A stretch of DNA of 64,000 nt, from contig NW_012236513.1 in NCBI RefSeq assembly GCF_000787575.1, positions 62,001 through 126,000 on the forward strand, in the 5' to 3' direction. The notes below the pieces were generated by a model, which had not been told where the DNA came from, did not search any database, and saw only the letters and a program-made list of their open reading frames with translations. Positions 1-12,500 of this stretch are shown here, in pieces (position 1 is the stretch's first letter; each line of letters begins with the position of its first letter). The position numbers and the translations under genes were made by a program. Source of the DNA: Acytostelium subglobosum LB1 (taxonomy: Eukaryota; Evosea; Eumycetozoa; Acytosteliales; Acytosteliaceae).

Positions 1-15
1 AACACTTTACATAAG

Positions 16-416
16 ACTATCTTGAGGGTAAGGTTGTACTTGACTTTAGTGTAACAACAACAGATAGAGATTCATATCAGTTCACAGGTATTGTAAAGAA
101 TCATCTTCGCAATGAGCTTGACTTGTTGGCATTCAATGTATACCCTACGGATGGTGGCAATCCCAACAAGATTGACATTAGCAATCCTGCCAACTGTACA
201 TACGATCAATCCAATGGTGAAGTATACATTCCAATCAACGGAGGTATATTTCACTATGAAGAATATCAATTCGGGTATGTTATGTCTCTTTATTCATTCT
301 CTTTATTCATTCATTGACACATTGACATTGACACATTGACATCAACCAACCAACAAAATAGATTCATTGCCAATGTCAATGTTACATTGGCATTGAGTGT
401 GTTGGCTGTGAGCTAA
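16..416 (+). CDS. 3' end of an unrecognised gene (partial, two exons)
   Basis: The gene runs off the left edge. Exon 16-274 reads from an apparent AAG acceptor (13-15) in the frame beginning TYR-LEU-GLU-GLY. A GTATGT donor at 275 and TAG acceptor at 359-361 join it to 362-416, which ends in TAA. The visible product is about 105 residues. It contains a stretch like FNVYPTDGGNPNKIDIS and ends in a short hydrophobic tail (VTLALSVLAVS). The intron holds repeats of TTGACACA. I do not recognise the family. The beta-rich sequence and hydrophobic end would fit a secreted or GPI-anchored protein, but that is a guess. Confidence 0.5.
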
Positions 417-550
417 ACACAAGCATTACCATCTTTGGTAATCTATAGATCGTCTCACATCTACTCTCTTTTTATATCTCTTATAAATAACAGTTAATGA
501 TGTTTAATGTTATTGGTGATGTGCTTGAAGACAATTCGATGAATTAGTGT

Positions 551-1897
551 TTGATTTGTGATTCCCAGGTCATTCGTCACACCAACCCCAAGCCAATAAA
601 GAGACACACACAGATAAAACCAAGTCAGCCAGCCTTCTCACTTTCATCTGACTTTGACTGTTCGATGATCGTATCACAACTTATACAAAGACTGAGACCG
701 AGACCATTACTTAAGCATCATCATCAACTTAATCATTTATCATCTGTTGTTCTAACTTCAAAGATCAACCACAATCAATCAAAGACTTTCACTTCATTGT
801 TTAACCATCATCGTCATTACGACATCATTACTACATCTTACAACTCATTTCAACTATCGATGATGACTACTGCTACAAGTACTAGTACAGACACTACTAC
901 AACTACTGCACCTGCACCAACACCAATAACTGCATCTAGAAGAATGTTACCAAAGTCAATGTCACAGGACTGGGAGAGATTCCATACTCATACTCTGGCG
1001 GGTATATTCCGAGGTGTACCCGATATATTCGAAGGTATTACCGTCGAGGACACCACCCAGTATCCAGACGATGTAGCCACCTTTGAGCAACAACTCAAAG
1101 ACACCCTCAAGTATTGGATTGAGAACAAGCGTCGTGGCATTTGGATCAAGATCCCTCAATCAAAGTCACAATTCATCCCTGTCTTGGTTGCTGTATGTCT
1201 TTGTTTGGATCATCAATCAATCGATTAATCAATCAGTCCTTCATACTCACGCAATCAATCTTAGGAACAATTCTCTTTCCATCATTGCCAAGAGGACTAC
1301 CTTATGTTGACAAGATGGTTGCCAAGCGATGCCAACCGTCTACCGGACTACACGTCTCACTTTATTGGTTGTGGTGGCCTGGTCATCAATGAGAAGAATG
1401 AGATATTGTTGATCACTGAGAAGCAGAGACCAGACCGCTGGAAGATCCCAGGCGGTGCATTGGACGCCGGCGAGGACATCTGCAAGACACCAGTGCGCGA
1501 GGTGTTTGAGGAGACGGGTGTGCGCACCGAGTTTGTGTCGGTGCTGGGCTTCCGCCAGATCCACAACTATGCATTCAACCGTGGCGACATCTATTATGTG
1601 TGCGCACTGCGCGCCCTGTCCACTGAGATCAACATCGACCCCAATGAGATTGCCAAGTGCAAGTGGGCGCCCGTCTCAGAGTTCATCGCCATGGGCAACA
1701 AGGAGTCGTTCCCACTACAGCGCTCGGTGGCCCGTCTCGCACACGAGTACGTCTACAATGGCTACAAGGGATTCAAGGCTAGCGAGGTTGCCAACTCCCT
1801 CATCGCAGGCAACTCCTTTGTCTACCACGGCTCCGACGCCGACTTTACCGACTTGATGTACAAAGAGCCTGCTGCCCCCGGCGCCCAATCACACTAG
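551..1897 (+). CDS. Nudix hydrolase, NUDT6-like
   Basis: Two exons, 551-1192 and 1265-1897, joined in phase 0 (GTATGT donor, TAG acceptor). The C-terminal half carries a complete Nudix box, GALDAGEDICKTPVREVFEE followed by TGV, fitting GX5EX7REUXEEXGU, so it probably hydrolyses a nucleoside-diphosphate derivative. Ahead of it is the region typical of NUDT6 and plant NUDT2/7-type proteins: W...R.GIW.KIP, then F.FHH, then LPDYTSHFIG. The start is uncertain. The ATG at 551 gives 424 aa with a His/Thr/Gln-rich leader, while the ATG at 860 gives 321 aa, closer to the family length, and may be the real start. The Nudix half is clearly richer in G/C at third positions than the leader. Substrate cannot be told from sequence. 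Confidence 0.9.
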
Positions 1898-1979
1898 GAG
1901 TCCACGTTGGACTCCCGTACAGATTACAAACTGATAACGTCGCGACACCAATGTATTAAACTAATATATTATATATATC

Positions 1980-3835
1980 TCAACTGATTTGGCCATCTTC
2001 ATCTTCTATCTCCATCTCACAGACATCGCCTCCAATTATCGACTTGACAGGTTGAGTTGGAGGAGGTTGTTGTTGGGGTTGTGCGGATGGAGGTGGAGGT
2101 GGAGGTGGCACTACGACGTTGGATTTGCTCGATACAGAGTATTGAGGAGGTGAACGGACATGTGGTGGTGGAGGTGGAGGTTGCCAGGATGACTCCTGTC
2201 CATAATAATACTGCTGATGTTGTTGTTGTTGATACTGTGGATATGGATGATAATGATGAGATTGATAATAGTCTGATGGTGGTTGTGGAGCAGGAGGATA
2301 TTGATATCCATATCCATAGTACTGTTGTTGTTGATGTTGGTATTGGCCATGTGGATAAGCAGCAGCAGATTGATGAGGTTGTTGACGCGCTTGAATGAAT
2401 GTGTTGATTGAGTTGGATACCTTTTGTTGATAATCATGTGAGAGTAGAATGTTGTTGTTTGGATGTCTTGAGGATGATGATCCATCATTGAATGATTGTG
2501 ATGGTGAATAAGGTCTGTTTGGATCGTCCTCGTCACCACCTTCCTTATTTGATTCAATCCTGACAAAGTCCATGTTGTCCTCAATGTGTCTGTCGTCAAA
2601 GCCACCGCCTGATGCAGAGGTGGTAGTCGTTGCAATGTTCTTCTTGATAATATCGAATGTGGAAACTGTTTGTTTGTCGTCTATTGATGGTGATGATTGT
2701 GCAGTGGTGCCATTGTCTTTGTCATTATCAGTGCCTTTGCCAGTGTCTGTGCCATTGCCATTGCGATTGCCAGTGTCTGTTTCATCATGTTGATGTTGTT
2801 GTGAAGATGTGTCTTTGTTTGATGATGTAGAGCTTTGCCCACTCTCACCATCATTGTTGTTAACAGTTGCCGCGGCAGCTGCAATAGCAGCAGCCTTGTT
2901 CTCGCCATCAACAAAGTAACGACTCCTGTATTGTGTGAGTATCTTTGTTAGTACTCTCGCTCCATTCAATCACACCCAAGGATGTTGGACATCGACTACA
3001 CAACATACATTACTGGTCTTGAGTCCAAGAACTCCTGTCTATTCGCTCGTATCCTTCTATAATCCTTGTACTTGGTTGATTCAATGTAGGTATGTACACG
3101 TTAGACTCAAGTGTTGATTGAATGAATGAGAATGCAACATACGTAAGGACATTCACTCAATGTATGAGCCTCTGAACAGTTGAAGCAACTTCTGGTATCC
3201 TTCTTGTCCTTCTTGTCGCCAGTAGCATTGTCATCTTCATAGAGACTCTGTCTGTCCACGGTGTATTGCGGCAGACGTTCAAAGTTGTATGGTATGGAAG
3301 TGCCAACCCTCTGCAACTCTGGCACGCAGTCCCTCTTGATGGTGAGATTCTCATTATAATAGTAGACCAAGTTGTTGTGTGTTTGAGATGCCAATGCCCT
3401 TGAGCTCGATGCATTAGTCTTGAAGAACTGAACGATATAGTCCTCCAACATCATCAAACGTTTGCTATCGTCAAACAATGAATGATTGATTGCGAACCAT
3501 GGCAATCTATCATCGAACCTAATCTTCTTTGTCGACAACTTCCTCTCCAACATTGCAATCCTCTGTCTCAACTCTTGTATCTCTGTATTCAACGATCTAA
3601 TCTTCTTTGTCATTTGTTGATGCTCATAATCATCTTCATCACCATTGAACAATGAATCATCAATCATATCCATGCTCGTATTATTGTTATTGTTGTTGTT
3701 GATGTTATTGTCTTCGGGTGTGATTGGGAGGAGTGTGTCTGCATCATCGTCACCTGATGAACATTGACCTTCTTCCTCCTCTTCTATTTGTTTGTTATCA
3801 TTATCATTATGTTGTTGTTGTTGAGTTGTCGTCAT
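1980..3835 (-). CDS. CCHC zinc-knuckle protein, ZCCHC8-like N-terminal half
   Basis: Three exons on the minus strand: 3835-3143, about 3070-3009, and 2925-1980. Residues 1-75 are acidic and Asn-rich, about 75-100 form a coiled coil (TEIQELRQRIAMLERKL), and about 215-230 hold a zinc knuckle CFNCSEAHTLSEC. After the knuckle comes RRIRANRQEFLDSRPVMSRY, resembling the RIxxxRxEF...RY segment that follows the knuckle in ZCCHC8, the scaffold of the nuclear exosome targeting complex. The last exon is a low-complexity Asn/Gln/Tyr/Pro tail, and I see no PSP domain. The knuckle spacing is CX2CX3HX4C, one residue shorter than usual. The middle exon needs an AAG acceptor; its far end uses GTATGT and the next exon a CAG. 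Family assignment is tentative. Confidence 0.7.
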
Positions 3836-3930
3836 AGTTATGTCTATAAGTACATGTATGAGTGATAAAGAATCTTGAATGAATAGACTCTAAGTTCAAT
3901 CAAAGTGTTCCAAAAATTCAAAAAATTAAC

Positions 3931-3955
3931 GGAACCAAAGCTTTTGTTTGGTTCC
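3931..3955. repeat. 9-bp perfect inverted repeat in a divergent promoter
   Basis: GGAACCAAA and TTTGGTTCC flank a 7-base centre in the 190-bp space between the minus-strand zinc-knuckle gene and the plus-strand brf1. It could be a dyad binding site for a factor serving both genes or a small hairpin. No function is shown by the sequence. Confidence 0.6.
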
Positions 3956-4026
3956 ACTTTCATTCACAATTCAATCTATTCATGCACAAACAGATAGTAT
4001 CTGTAAACACAAACAACAAATAAGAC

Positions 4027-6307
4027 ATGTCTAAACCAAAGATATGTACAAAGTGTCAAGGTACACAGTTTGATACCTCCAACGATGGAAGTACAGTCTG
4101 TATTCAATGTGGTTTCGTATGTATCTCAATCATTCAATCATCTCATCCCATCACATACATACTAACTATGACAATGATGATGATGATAGGTTGTCGACTC
4201 AACCAATATAGTGACAGAGATACAGTTCAGTGAGACATCTGGTGTGATGGGTACCTATGTGAGCAAGTCTAGTAAGAAGTATCATAGTCTTGGAAGTGAC
4301 TCGAGAGAGTTGACATTGGAGAATGCACGTCGTCGTTTGTTTCAGGTGGCTGGACAGGTCAATCTGAAGCCTCATCACGTCGACATGGGTCTGAGAATGT
4401 ATCAAATGGCAATCGAACACAACTTCACAAGAGGTCGACGATCACTACAAGTCGCTGCAACCGTACTCTATGTTGTGTGTCGAAGAGAACAGACACCTCG
4501 TAAGTAGTTCAAACGATATTTATTGATTGGTTGATTGATTTATTGATCACTAACCATACATACTGTGTAACAGACCTTTTGATCGACTTCTCTGAGGCAA
4601 TCCAGATCAATGTATTCACACTGGCATCAACATTCATTGCCTTTGCCAAATTGTTCAATATACAACTTCCCATTGTGGACCCATCATTGTTCATTCATGT
4701 ATGTGATTGATTGATCAGGTTAAACACACTCAATCTCTCGCTAACCCAATGGCTCGCTGACTCGACCAATCAATCAAACAGAGATTTGCAACAAGTCTGG
4801 AATTTGGAGATAAGACACAGGATGTTGCTAATACTGCATTGAAGTTTGTGGCAAGGATGAAGAGAGATTGGATGGCAACAGGTAGAAGACCATCTGGAAT
4901 ATGTGGTGCAAGTCTATTCTTGGCATCAAAGGTACATGGATTCGTCAGGACGATTGAGGAGATTATAAAGGTGGTCAAGATTGGAGAGAGTACTCTGACA
5001 AAGAGATTGGATGAGTTCATTAGGACTCCTGCGTCAGACATGAAGATTGCAGAGTTTGACTCGATCGAGATGGATACAGAGTGTGATCCACCAGCATTCA
5101 CAAGGAACAGACAGTTGGAGATGGAGAAAGAGCGTGAGAAGAGGAAAAAGGAGAAGATAGCCAAGCAAAAGAGGAGAGAGAATGGTGAAGATGTCTCTGA
5201 TGATGATGATGATGATGATGATGATGACATTGATGATGGTGCAAAAGAAAAGATCAAAAAGACAAAGGATAATGAAGATAAAGGCGAGGATGACGATGGA
5301 TTGGAGGACTCACAGACAGGTGGATCAAAGAAGAGGAAGGCAAAGCCAGATGACCAAGAAGGTGATGCTGATGATGAGCAGGCATTGAAGAAACCCAAGA
5401 CAGATACACAGACAGAGATAGAGACTAGTGAAAATATAGCCGAAGAGATAGAGTCTATACTCAAGAATGAGTCAAACATGTTGGACAATGGAACACAATC
5501 AAACTTAGACTCTTGTATGTAATCATTGGATTTATTATTGGTCCAACACCATCACTAATAATCATATTCAATCAGTTCCTTCAACATTGTCCAGTACATC
5601 AACAGTATTTGGTAGCAGCAGTAGTGGACGTAGAAAGACATTTGAGGACTTTGATGCACCTCTACTACCATTAGACACTCAAATAGATGAATATCCTTAC
5701 ATTGAACCAGAGGTTGATCCAGAGGTGTTTGCACCAACCGCCACCCTGTCTGATCTATCCGACGATGATATCGAATCATACATTGAACATGACCAAGACG
5801 CTGTATGTTACCTCCAACAACAAAGTACAACAATCATACTGACCATCTATCACACATCAGAGAAATGTAAAGGAAACCATTTGGACAGAGTTGAACATTG
5901 ACTGGATCAGGAAGCAAGAGGAAAGGAGTAAGGAGATTGCTGATGCACAGGCTGCTGGTGTACCTTTGAGAAGAAAGCGTGCAAAGAAGGCGGTGCATCT
6001 GACGCCAGAAGAGGCAGTGGCATCAATAGCCGCCGAACAAAAGAGGAAGGATCGTATCAGGAACCTCGTCAAGAACTTGTTGAATGCTGGTGACGATGTC
6101 AAGGAGGAGCCAAGTGGCTCACCTACGCGTCCCTCAATGGCACCACCAATGCAAAGACAATCGACTACAACTCAATCTGCTGCGGCTGGAGCCCAGCATC
6201 GACATCCATACACAGAGCAGTATGAGGAAGAGGACCGATACGCCTCACAGAGTTTACTTAGACAACAGTATGGTAGTCACGACGACTCGTATTATGATGA
6301 CGATTAA
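4027..6307 (+). CDS. brf1: Brf1, TFIIB-related subunit of RNA polymerase III factor TFIIIB
   Basis: Six exons: 4027-4116, 4190-4499, 4574-4698, 4782-5514, 5576-5802, 5861-6307; 643 aa, close to human BRF1. All junctions keep frame with GTAWGT-type donors and CAG/TAG acceptors. The N-terminus is a zinc ribbon (CTKCQG...CIQCG). Two cyclin-fold repeats follow (YHSLGSDSRELTLENAR; GICGASLFLASKVHGFVRT). The Brf1-specific segment CDPPAF comes next, then a charged linker with an Asp run. The conserved C-terminal block has ESYIEHDQDA plus a helical piece containing IWTELNIDWIRKQEERSKE. The protein recruits Pol III to tRNA and 5S promoters in the nucleus. It converges on a TFIIIC subunit gene, with 89 bp between the two stop codons. 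Confidence 0.95.
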
Positions 6308-6396
6308 ACTAGAGAGAGAGAGAGGGAGCAAGCACAAGTTGGCTGCAGTGGGATCGTCCCATTCTATGTGTATATATACAATCAATCCAGTCTGGA

Positions 6397-9221
6397 CTAG
6401 TCCTCGTTCATTTCCACATCCTCGGATGTGACCGCAACTGATCGTTTGTGGCCACGCTCGTGATGATGTGCCATCCTGACTCGAAGCAGGCCTAGCGTGC
6501 CTCCATAGGCCAACAATTTGGAGTGGTCTTTGTTCTTGTTCCATGCGACACTGTTGATTGAATGTTGGATTGTTGGAAACTGATTGGAGGCAAGTGAGGG
6601 AATCTGTGCCATTCCAATCGATGTCTTGTTTGCCGGCATCTTTGGCTCCAACAACATATCCACTATGCGATCCTCTTTGGCAAACTCGACCACCTCCTTG
6701 CCATTCTCATCCTTGTCACTCACTGTCATGCACTCTATTTGTAAATGTGTAGGTTGTTGCTGAACAAACAAAATGTTAGTCAACCGCTATGTACTCAGTT
6801 CACTCAGCAAGCGACCAAACTTACCTGTTTCCTCTTGGCCTCGCCGTAGATGTGAAACAGACACACCTCACCACCAGCACTGCTCGACACGAATGTCATG
6901 TTCTGTGATTGATCGATGCTCTGGATCTGATGTCCATCCTGGAACAGTCTGTGCTCGGAACCAATATGAGTGACTGGGTCATATATCTTGAGGCAAGAGT
7001 CCAAGGCAATGACATAGAGTGGAAATAGAGTTCTTGTCCACATGATTGTTGAGGTCCAATTGAACAGTATGGGGATGACGTGGGCGGCCTGGAACGAGTC
7101 TCGACGATCCCATAGACAGGCACGTGTGACGTGCATCGTGAGAAAGATGTTCGAGTCGTAGGGACAGAACTCAATCTTTCGCACCTGCTCCTTGTCCTTC
7201 TTGACGAATATCGGCAGTGTCTTGTTGCGTTTGATGTCGTATATCAGTATGTTGCCATTGTAGTATCCAATTGCCAACAGCACCTGATCGTCGTTAACTG
7301 ACCAATCGATGGTCATAGCCCTGTTGCCTCGTGGCACAGTGTCATGATTGTCATTGGCATTGCCGTCCTGATTAATGGGGATCAATGCATTCGAAGTGCC
7401 CAGTCCTGTGCACTCAAAGAATGGCTTGATGTCCACGATGTGAAAGTTGTCTTTGTATGGACCATAGCTGGCGAGCAGGGGCAGCTTGTCGGGATGCGGC
7501 ACACTCCACGCCTTGACGCTGCCATCGCCAAGCACTGCAGCAAGTACTCCTAGCCGTGAGCCATTCTTCAGTGTGCCATTGTTCATCCAGTTCATGTCGA
7601 CGACAAAGTCGCCAGAGTGTGCGATGCCCATGACCAGTCGTGGCATGCTGGCATCGCTGGACATTGCTCCAAACTCCCAAATTTGAATCATATTCTTGGC
7701 TGTGTATATACCATCGACAAAGTGTAGTGACTCTGTATCTCTGTTGCAACCAACTGCCAAGTATTGCTTCTCGTAGGACCGAGGCAGAGGACACCATTTG
7801 AGCACCCTTATCGCGCCTCCTGTGAACATCACCATCTCGTTCTTCTTCAGTTTGTCATCAAACACATGTGCACCGAATCGGTGAAGAGTGACCTTCTCGA
7901 ACCCGTCCCGCAGCAAGAACTGTGACGATAGAGTATGATTAGGATAGTATTCCTTTTGCTCCACACTAAAGAATGTGATCATGATGATGATGATGTTAGC
8001 AATGTCCTATGGAAGAATGAATGGGATAACATACGGCTGTATCAGATTGAAGCACTTTGTATTGATTGGATCATGTTGTGATAGTAGCTCTATGTTGTCA
8101 TCAGCGTAGAATGGTTGAGCAACTTGTTCTGTGATGTCAAGCTTGTCCACTCGTGATTTGAAAGAGATTGGCGTGTTGCCCTTTCTCCTCTTGAGTGGTC
8201 TCGTGTCGCCAGTGGATGAATTCTGTGTTTCTGTGTCGCTGTTGTCCTCTCCGCTCGAGTCTGAACCACGAGCAGCCTTCCCGCCCCCTTTGCCACCTCG
8301 TCCTCCTCGACTGCCTGGTCCTCCACCTCCTCGGGCACCACGTCCACCTCTGCCTGGTCCTCCTCCGCCTCTGGACCCACGTCCACCTCTACTGCTTGAC
8401 CCTCGAAAAGGCCTAACACTAATGATATGATCTTGTACTTCCTCTTCCTCTGATGATGACTGATGGTCCGACTCAACATACTCCTCATCACTTGACAAGT
8501 CTGTGTCGTCCTCACTGTCCTGTGTCTTCTTATTCTTCTTCTCTTTCTGTTGTTGTAGTAGTTCTTGTTGTCTGATTGCAGTCGCTCTTCTGATTCGTGT
8601 CATTGGAGTTGTTGGTGTTGTCTGTGTTGTGGATGGATCAGATGTTGATTTTGTTGGCATTGATTTCTTCTTTGGTGTCGTTTGTTTCCTTGAAGTCTGT
8701 GATGGCTCATCGGTGATCACCTCAATGTCCTCAAACATATCGACATCATTACTGGCTGGGACATCGACGTCCGAGTCTCTAGCCCTCTTTAATCTGTTGA
8801 GCTTGTTTGCTGCTGATGCTGCAGTGCCTGTTGACTGTTGCTGTTGTGATACAACCTTCTTCTCAAAGTAGTTACTGATCAATCCATTCTCGTTGCCCTC
8901 CTCCTTCTGTTGTTGTTTCTTTGATGCTGTTATCTTCTTTGCACTTGGTTTCTTAGCAGTTGGTTTTGGTGCCTTTGATGTTGGTGTTGTTGTTGTTGAT
9001 GCCGTAGATGTAGTTGACGTAGTTGATGTAGTTGATGTAGTTGATGACAATATTGATGTTAGATTAGATTCTGCTGCAGCCACTGCAGCTGCTGCCTTTG
9101 ACAAGTTAAGTATGCCATTGTCATTGTTGTTATCGTTGTTATTAGATGTTGATGATGAAGATGTGCTTGAGCCAGTTGAAGAACGGCGTGCTTTACTCAA
9201 CAACTTGCTGAAGAAGTCCAT
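6397..9221 (-). CDS. TFIIIC WD40 subunit, GTF3C2-like
   Basis: Three exons on the minus strand: 9221-8035, 7965-6825, 6759-6397; 896 aa (human GTF3C2 is of similar size). Residues 1-395 are low complexity: an (STT)n tract, basic Lys/Thr runs and an RGG-type Gly/Arg block near 280-320. From about 400 on there is a WD40 propeller with blades such as VKAWSVP, NILIYDIKR, ACLWDRRD and GGTLGLLRVRM. The order of blades and the segment HSINSVAWN...YGGTLGLLRV match the C-terminal part of GTF3C2, the TFIIIC beta subunit that helps bind the B box of Pol III promoters. The donor between exons 1 and 2 is GTATGT and the acceptor TTTAG. It could be another nuclear WD40 protein, but the length and N-terminal charge fit well. 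Confidence 0.75.
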
Positions 9222-9524
9222 TTAAGAGCGAGTGTGTTGTATATTCTAATACTCCATACATATATAAATATGTATTTGTAAGTGTTTGTTGAACATATAA
9301 ATGAAGAATGTCAATGTTCATTCATATTATTAGCGCGCCAACCCCACTCTCCACTCTAGATCTTGAAGTTCAAACAAATAAACAAACAAGAGACAAATGA
9401 ACATGTGTAAGTGTAATAGTGTATCTGTTGGACATGTCCAACATTTATTAAGATAGATCGATCGATTAGACTACAGGTATGATGAGGGCAGCCCGAGAGA
9501 AATGAGAGGAGAGGAGAAGAGTGA
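9222..9524. other. Spacer between two minus-strand genes
   Basis: Holds the 5' flank of the GTF3C2-like gene and the 3' flank of the ATPase gene. It is AT-rich, with TATATAAATATG-like sequence about 20-50 bp upstream of the start at 9221. I see no RNA gene. Confidence 0.5.
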
Positions 9525-12500
9525 TTACCAAGCAACCCAGGCAATGGGTCCCTTGGGGAAGAGACGGACGATCAACTTGCGAATCTCATCCAACAAGAGG
9601 ATGGCCGCAGCGAAGGGCAATGGCAGCAACCAGTACTTGATGGGCACGTCGCCAGTGAGGAAGATCGTCTGGATCCAGGGCACCTTGGTGACGATGAGCG
9701 CCACGATCATCGACAGCACCCAGCTGCCAAAGATGTAGTAGTTGCGGCGCTGTGGACGGATTGGGTCGGCGGTAATGATCGACATGCGACGGTTACGGAT
9801 GGCCAGGATGTTACCCCACTGCATCATCATCAGTGCGATGAACGTGACACACGTACCGGTTGGCACGTAGATGTTGTTAAAGTCGTCGGCAGACACCTTG
9901 GCCTTGGTGAAGTCAATGTCACCGTAGGTGTAGGCCAGGTCGTACCACGACAGACCAGTGTACTCCTCGATGTACAGGAAGAACAGGAACATGGACACGA
10001 CAGACTGGATGGTGCCCATCAGGAAGTAGGACTGGGCGTAGATGCGCATGGTGATCAGATGGTCCTTCTTGGCGTTCCTGGGTGGCATCGACATGAGGTC
10101 CATCTCTTGCTTCTCCATGATCAGCGACAGGCATGGGAACACATCGGTGAAGCAACAGATGATGATCATCAGGAAGGAGGACAGCGGAGCGGGTGTACCA
10201 AAGAACGAGTTGACGACCACTGGCATGATCTCGGACCAAGAGCCGGCTGGCAGCAGGAATGAGATGACCTTCTGCAGGTTCTGGAACACGAGACGGCCAA
10301 GACGCATGGCCTCGGTGATCTTGTCGAAACTGCCCATGAGGACGAGGTCGGCGGCTTCAATGGCGACATCAGAGCCAGAGACGACGGCAACACCGACATC
10401 GGCAGCCTTGAGGGCGGGCGCATCGTTCACACCATCACCAGTGACGGCAACGACTCCTCCACGCTTCTGGAGCTCGGTGACGATGCGCAGCTTCTGCTCT
10501 GGTGTCGTACGGGCAAAGACGATCTCCTCGTACTTGCAGGCTGAGTCCCAGCCCTTGTCGTCGAGCTTGGCAATGTCACTTCCCGTCAACAGCAGGGAGG
10601 TGATCTTGCCAGCGGCAAAGTGCGACTCGTCCGGTTGCAACAGGATGTCCTCGTAGGTCTCTGGCTCGGGGTCGTTCTGAGTGAAGATACCAATCTGGCG
10701 GGCAATGGCGGCAGCGGTCAGACCAAAGTCACCGGTGACCATGAAGAAGCGGGCTCCGGCACGGCGCACGGTGGCAACAGTCTCGGTGATCTCGGGGCGG
10801 GGTGGGTCCATGATGCCCAGCAGACCGATGATGGTAAGGTCGCGGACACTGTCCTCCATCTCTTGCTGCAGCTCGGCGCTGCCCACGGCGGACACTGGAG
10901 TGTAGAAACGACGGCAGATCAGCAGCACACGCTGGCCTGAGCGCGACCACTTTTGTTGGATGGCCTCAATGGTCTCTTGGGCGTCGAGGTTGAGGGGTGC
11001 GACAGTGTTGGTGGCGGCGTTGACAATGTTGATGCAGCGGTGGAGCAGGACGTCTGGGGCACCCTTGACAAAGACCAGGTGCTCGGACTTGCTGGCGCCG
11101 AATGGACGGCCGAAGATGTTGATGGAGGGGTCACTCAGCGAGTCGTCCTCGTCGACGGCAATGCTGTGCATGGTGAGCATCCACTTGTTCTTGGAGTTGA
11201 ATGGGATCTCAAACACACGGGGGAAGGCGCTGCGAGTGTTGGAGCGCACAGCCGTGGACATGGTCTCTCCAAAGCGGAAGATGGCTGCGTCGGTGGCGTC
11301 TCCATTGATCTTGCGCTCAGAGAGTGGCAGGGCGATGGTCGAGGCCTCCCAGGTCGAGTTGTTGCAGAGTACAGAGGCCAGTTGGATTTGTTGGTAGGCA
11401 CGTGAGGTATTGGTGTCATTGTCGCCAGCGATGCAGTCGCGTACATGCTCTGGGATGGACTGATTGTCGATGAAGCCGACCGATGTGACAAACATCTTGT
11501 TCTGGGTGAGTGTGCCAGTCTTGTCCGAGCAGATCACATTGACACAGCCGAGAGTCTCAACGGTGGTCAAGGCCTTGGGCAGGATATTGTTCTCCTTCAT
11601 GCGCTTGGCGACGATCAGCAACGTCAGGGCGACACAGATGGGCATGCCCTCGGGGATGAAGGCGACAACACATGACATGACATTCATGAGCATGCCGACG
11701 GTGGTCATGAAGTTGGGGTGCTTGATGCGGAGGAAGGCGGCCCACTCGATGGCAAACATGGCGGCGAGGGCCACGGTCAGGATGACGATGATCATAACGA
11801 AGCGAGTGATCTCCTTCTGGATGATGGACACCTTCTCGCCGCGGCTGTTAGTAAGCTTGTTGATGCGGCCCATCACAGAGTTGTTGCCCGTGAGCACGAC
11901 GACACCGGTGCCGGTGCCGTTGAAGACGTAGGTGCCCATGAAGGCCATGTTCTTGGACTCGAGGAAGGACTGGTCGGTGGGTGAGGTCTGGACCGAGATT
12001 GGCTTGTTCTCGCCAGTCAGCACGGAGTTGTCGACCTTGAGGTCGCCGGAAGTGTGGATGATGACCATGTCGGCGGGCACCTTGTTGCCCATACTCAGAT
12101 GGACGATATCACCAACCACCAGTTGGTTGGTGTTGATACGGGTCATGTTTCCATCACGCACCACAAGGCACTCGGCTGGCAACATGTTGAGAATGGACTT
12201 CATCACTCTGGCCGTGGACCAGTCCTGGAACGCAGAGAATGAAGCTTGAAGGAAGATGACAATCATCTGTTCATTCGCGAGAGGGTTGGAGTTAGAGAGA
12301 GAGAGAGGGAGAGAGAAGAGAATGGGAGACGAGACAAGAGAGGAACCAGAGATGGAAGTTAAAGGGGTTAGTGACCTGGGTCGAGCTATCATCACGAGTT
12401 TGTTGGACGTGGAGCTCTCTTTTGGAATGGGAGGCACTCAATCAAACAGGGAAGAGGGGGTTATGCGATGTGATTGAATGATTGATTGTACACATATTCC

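Noticed and set aside
12267-12437. Upstream extension of the ATPase open frame (MPPIPKES...)
   Set aside because: It is intron: a pyrimidine tract and CAG acceptor precede the coding exon, and the real N-terminus with TM1 lies in the exon at 12783-13337.
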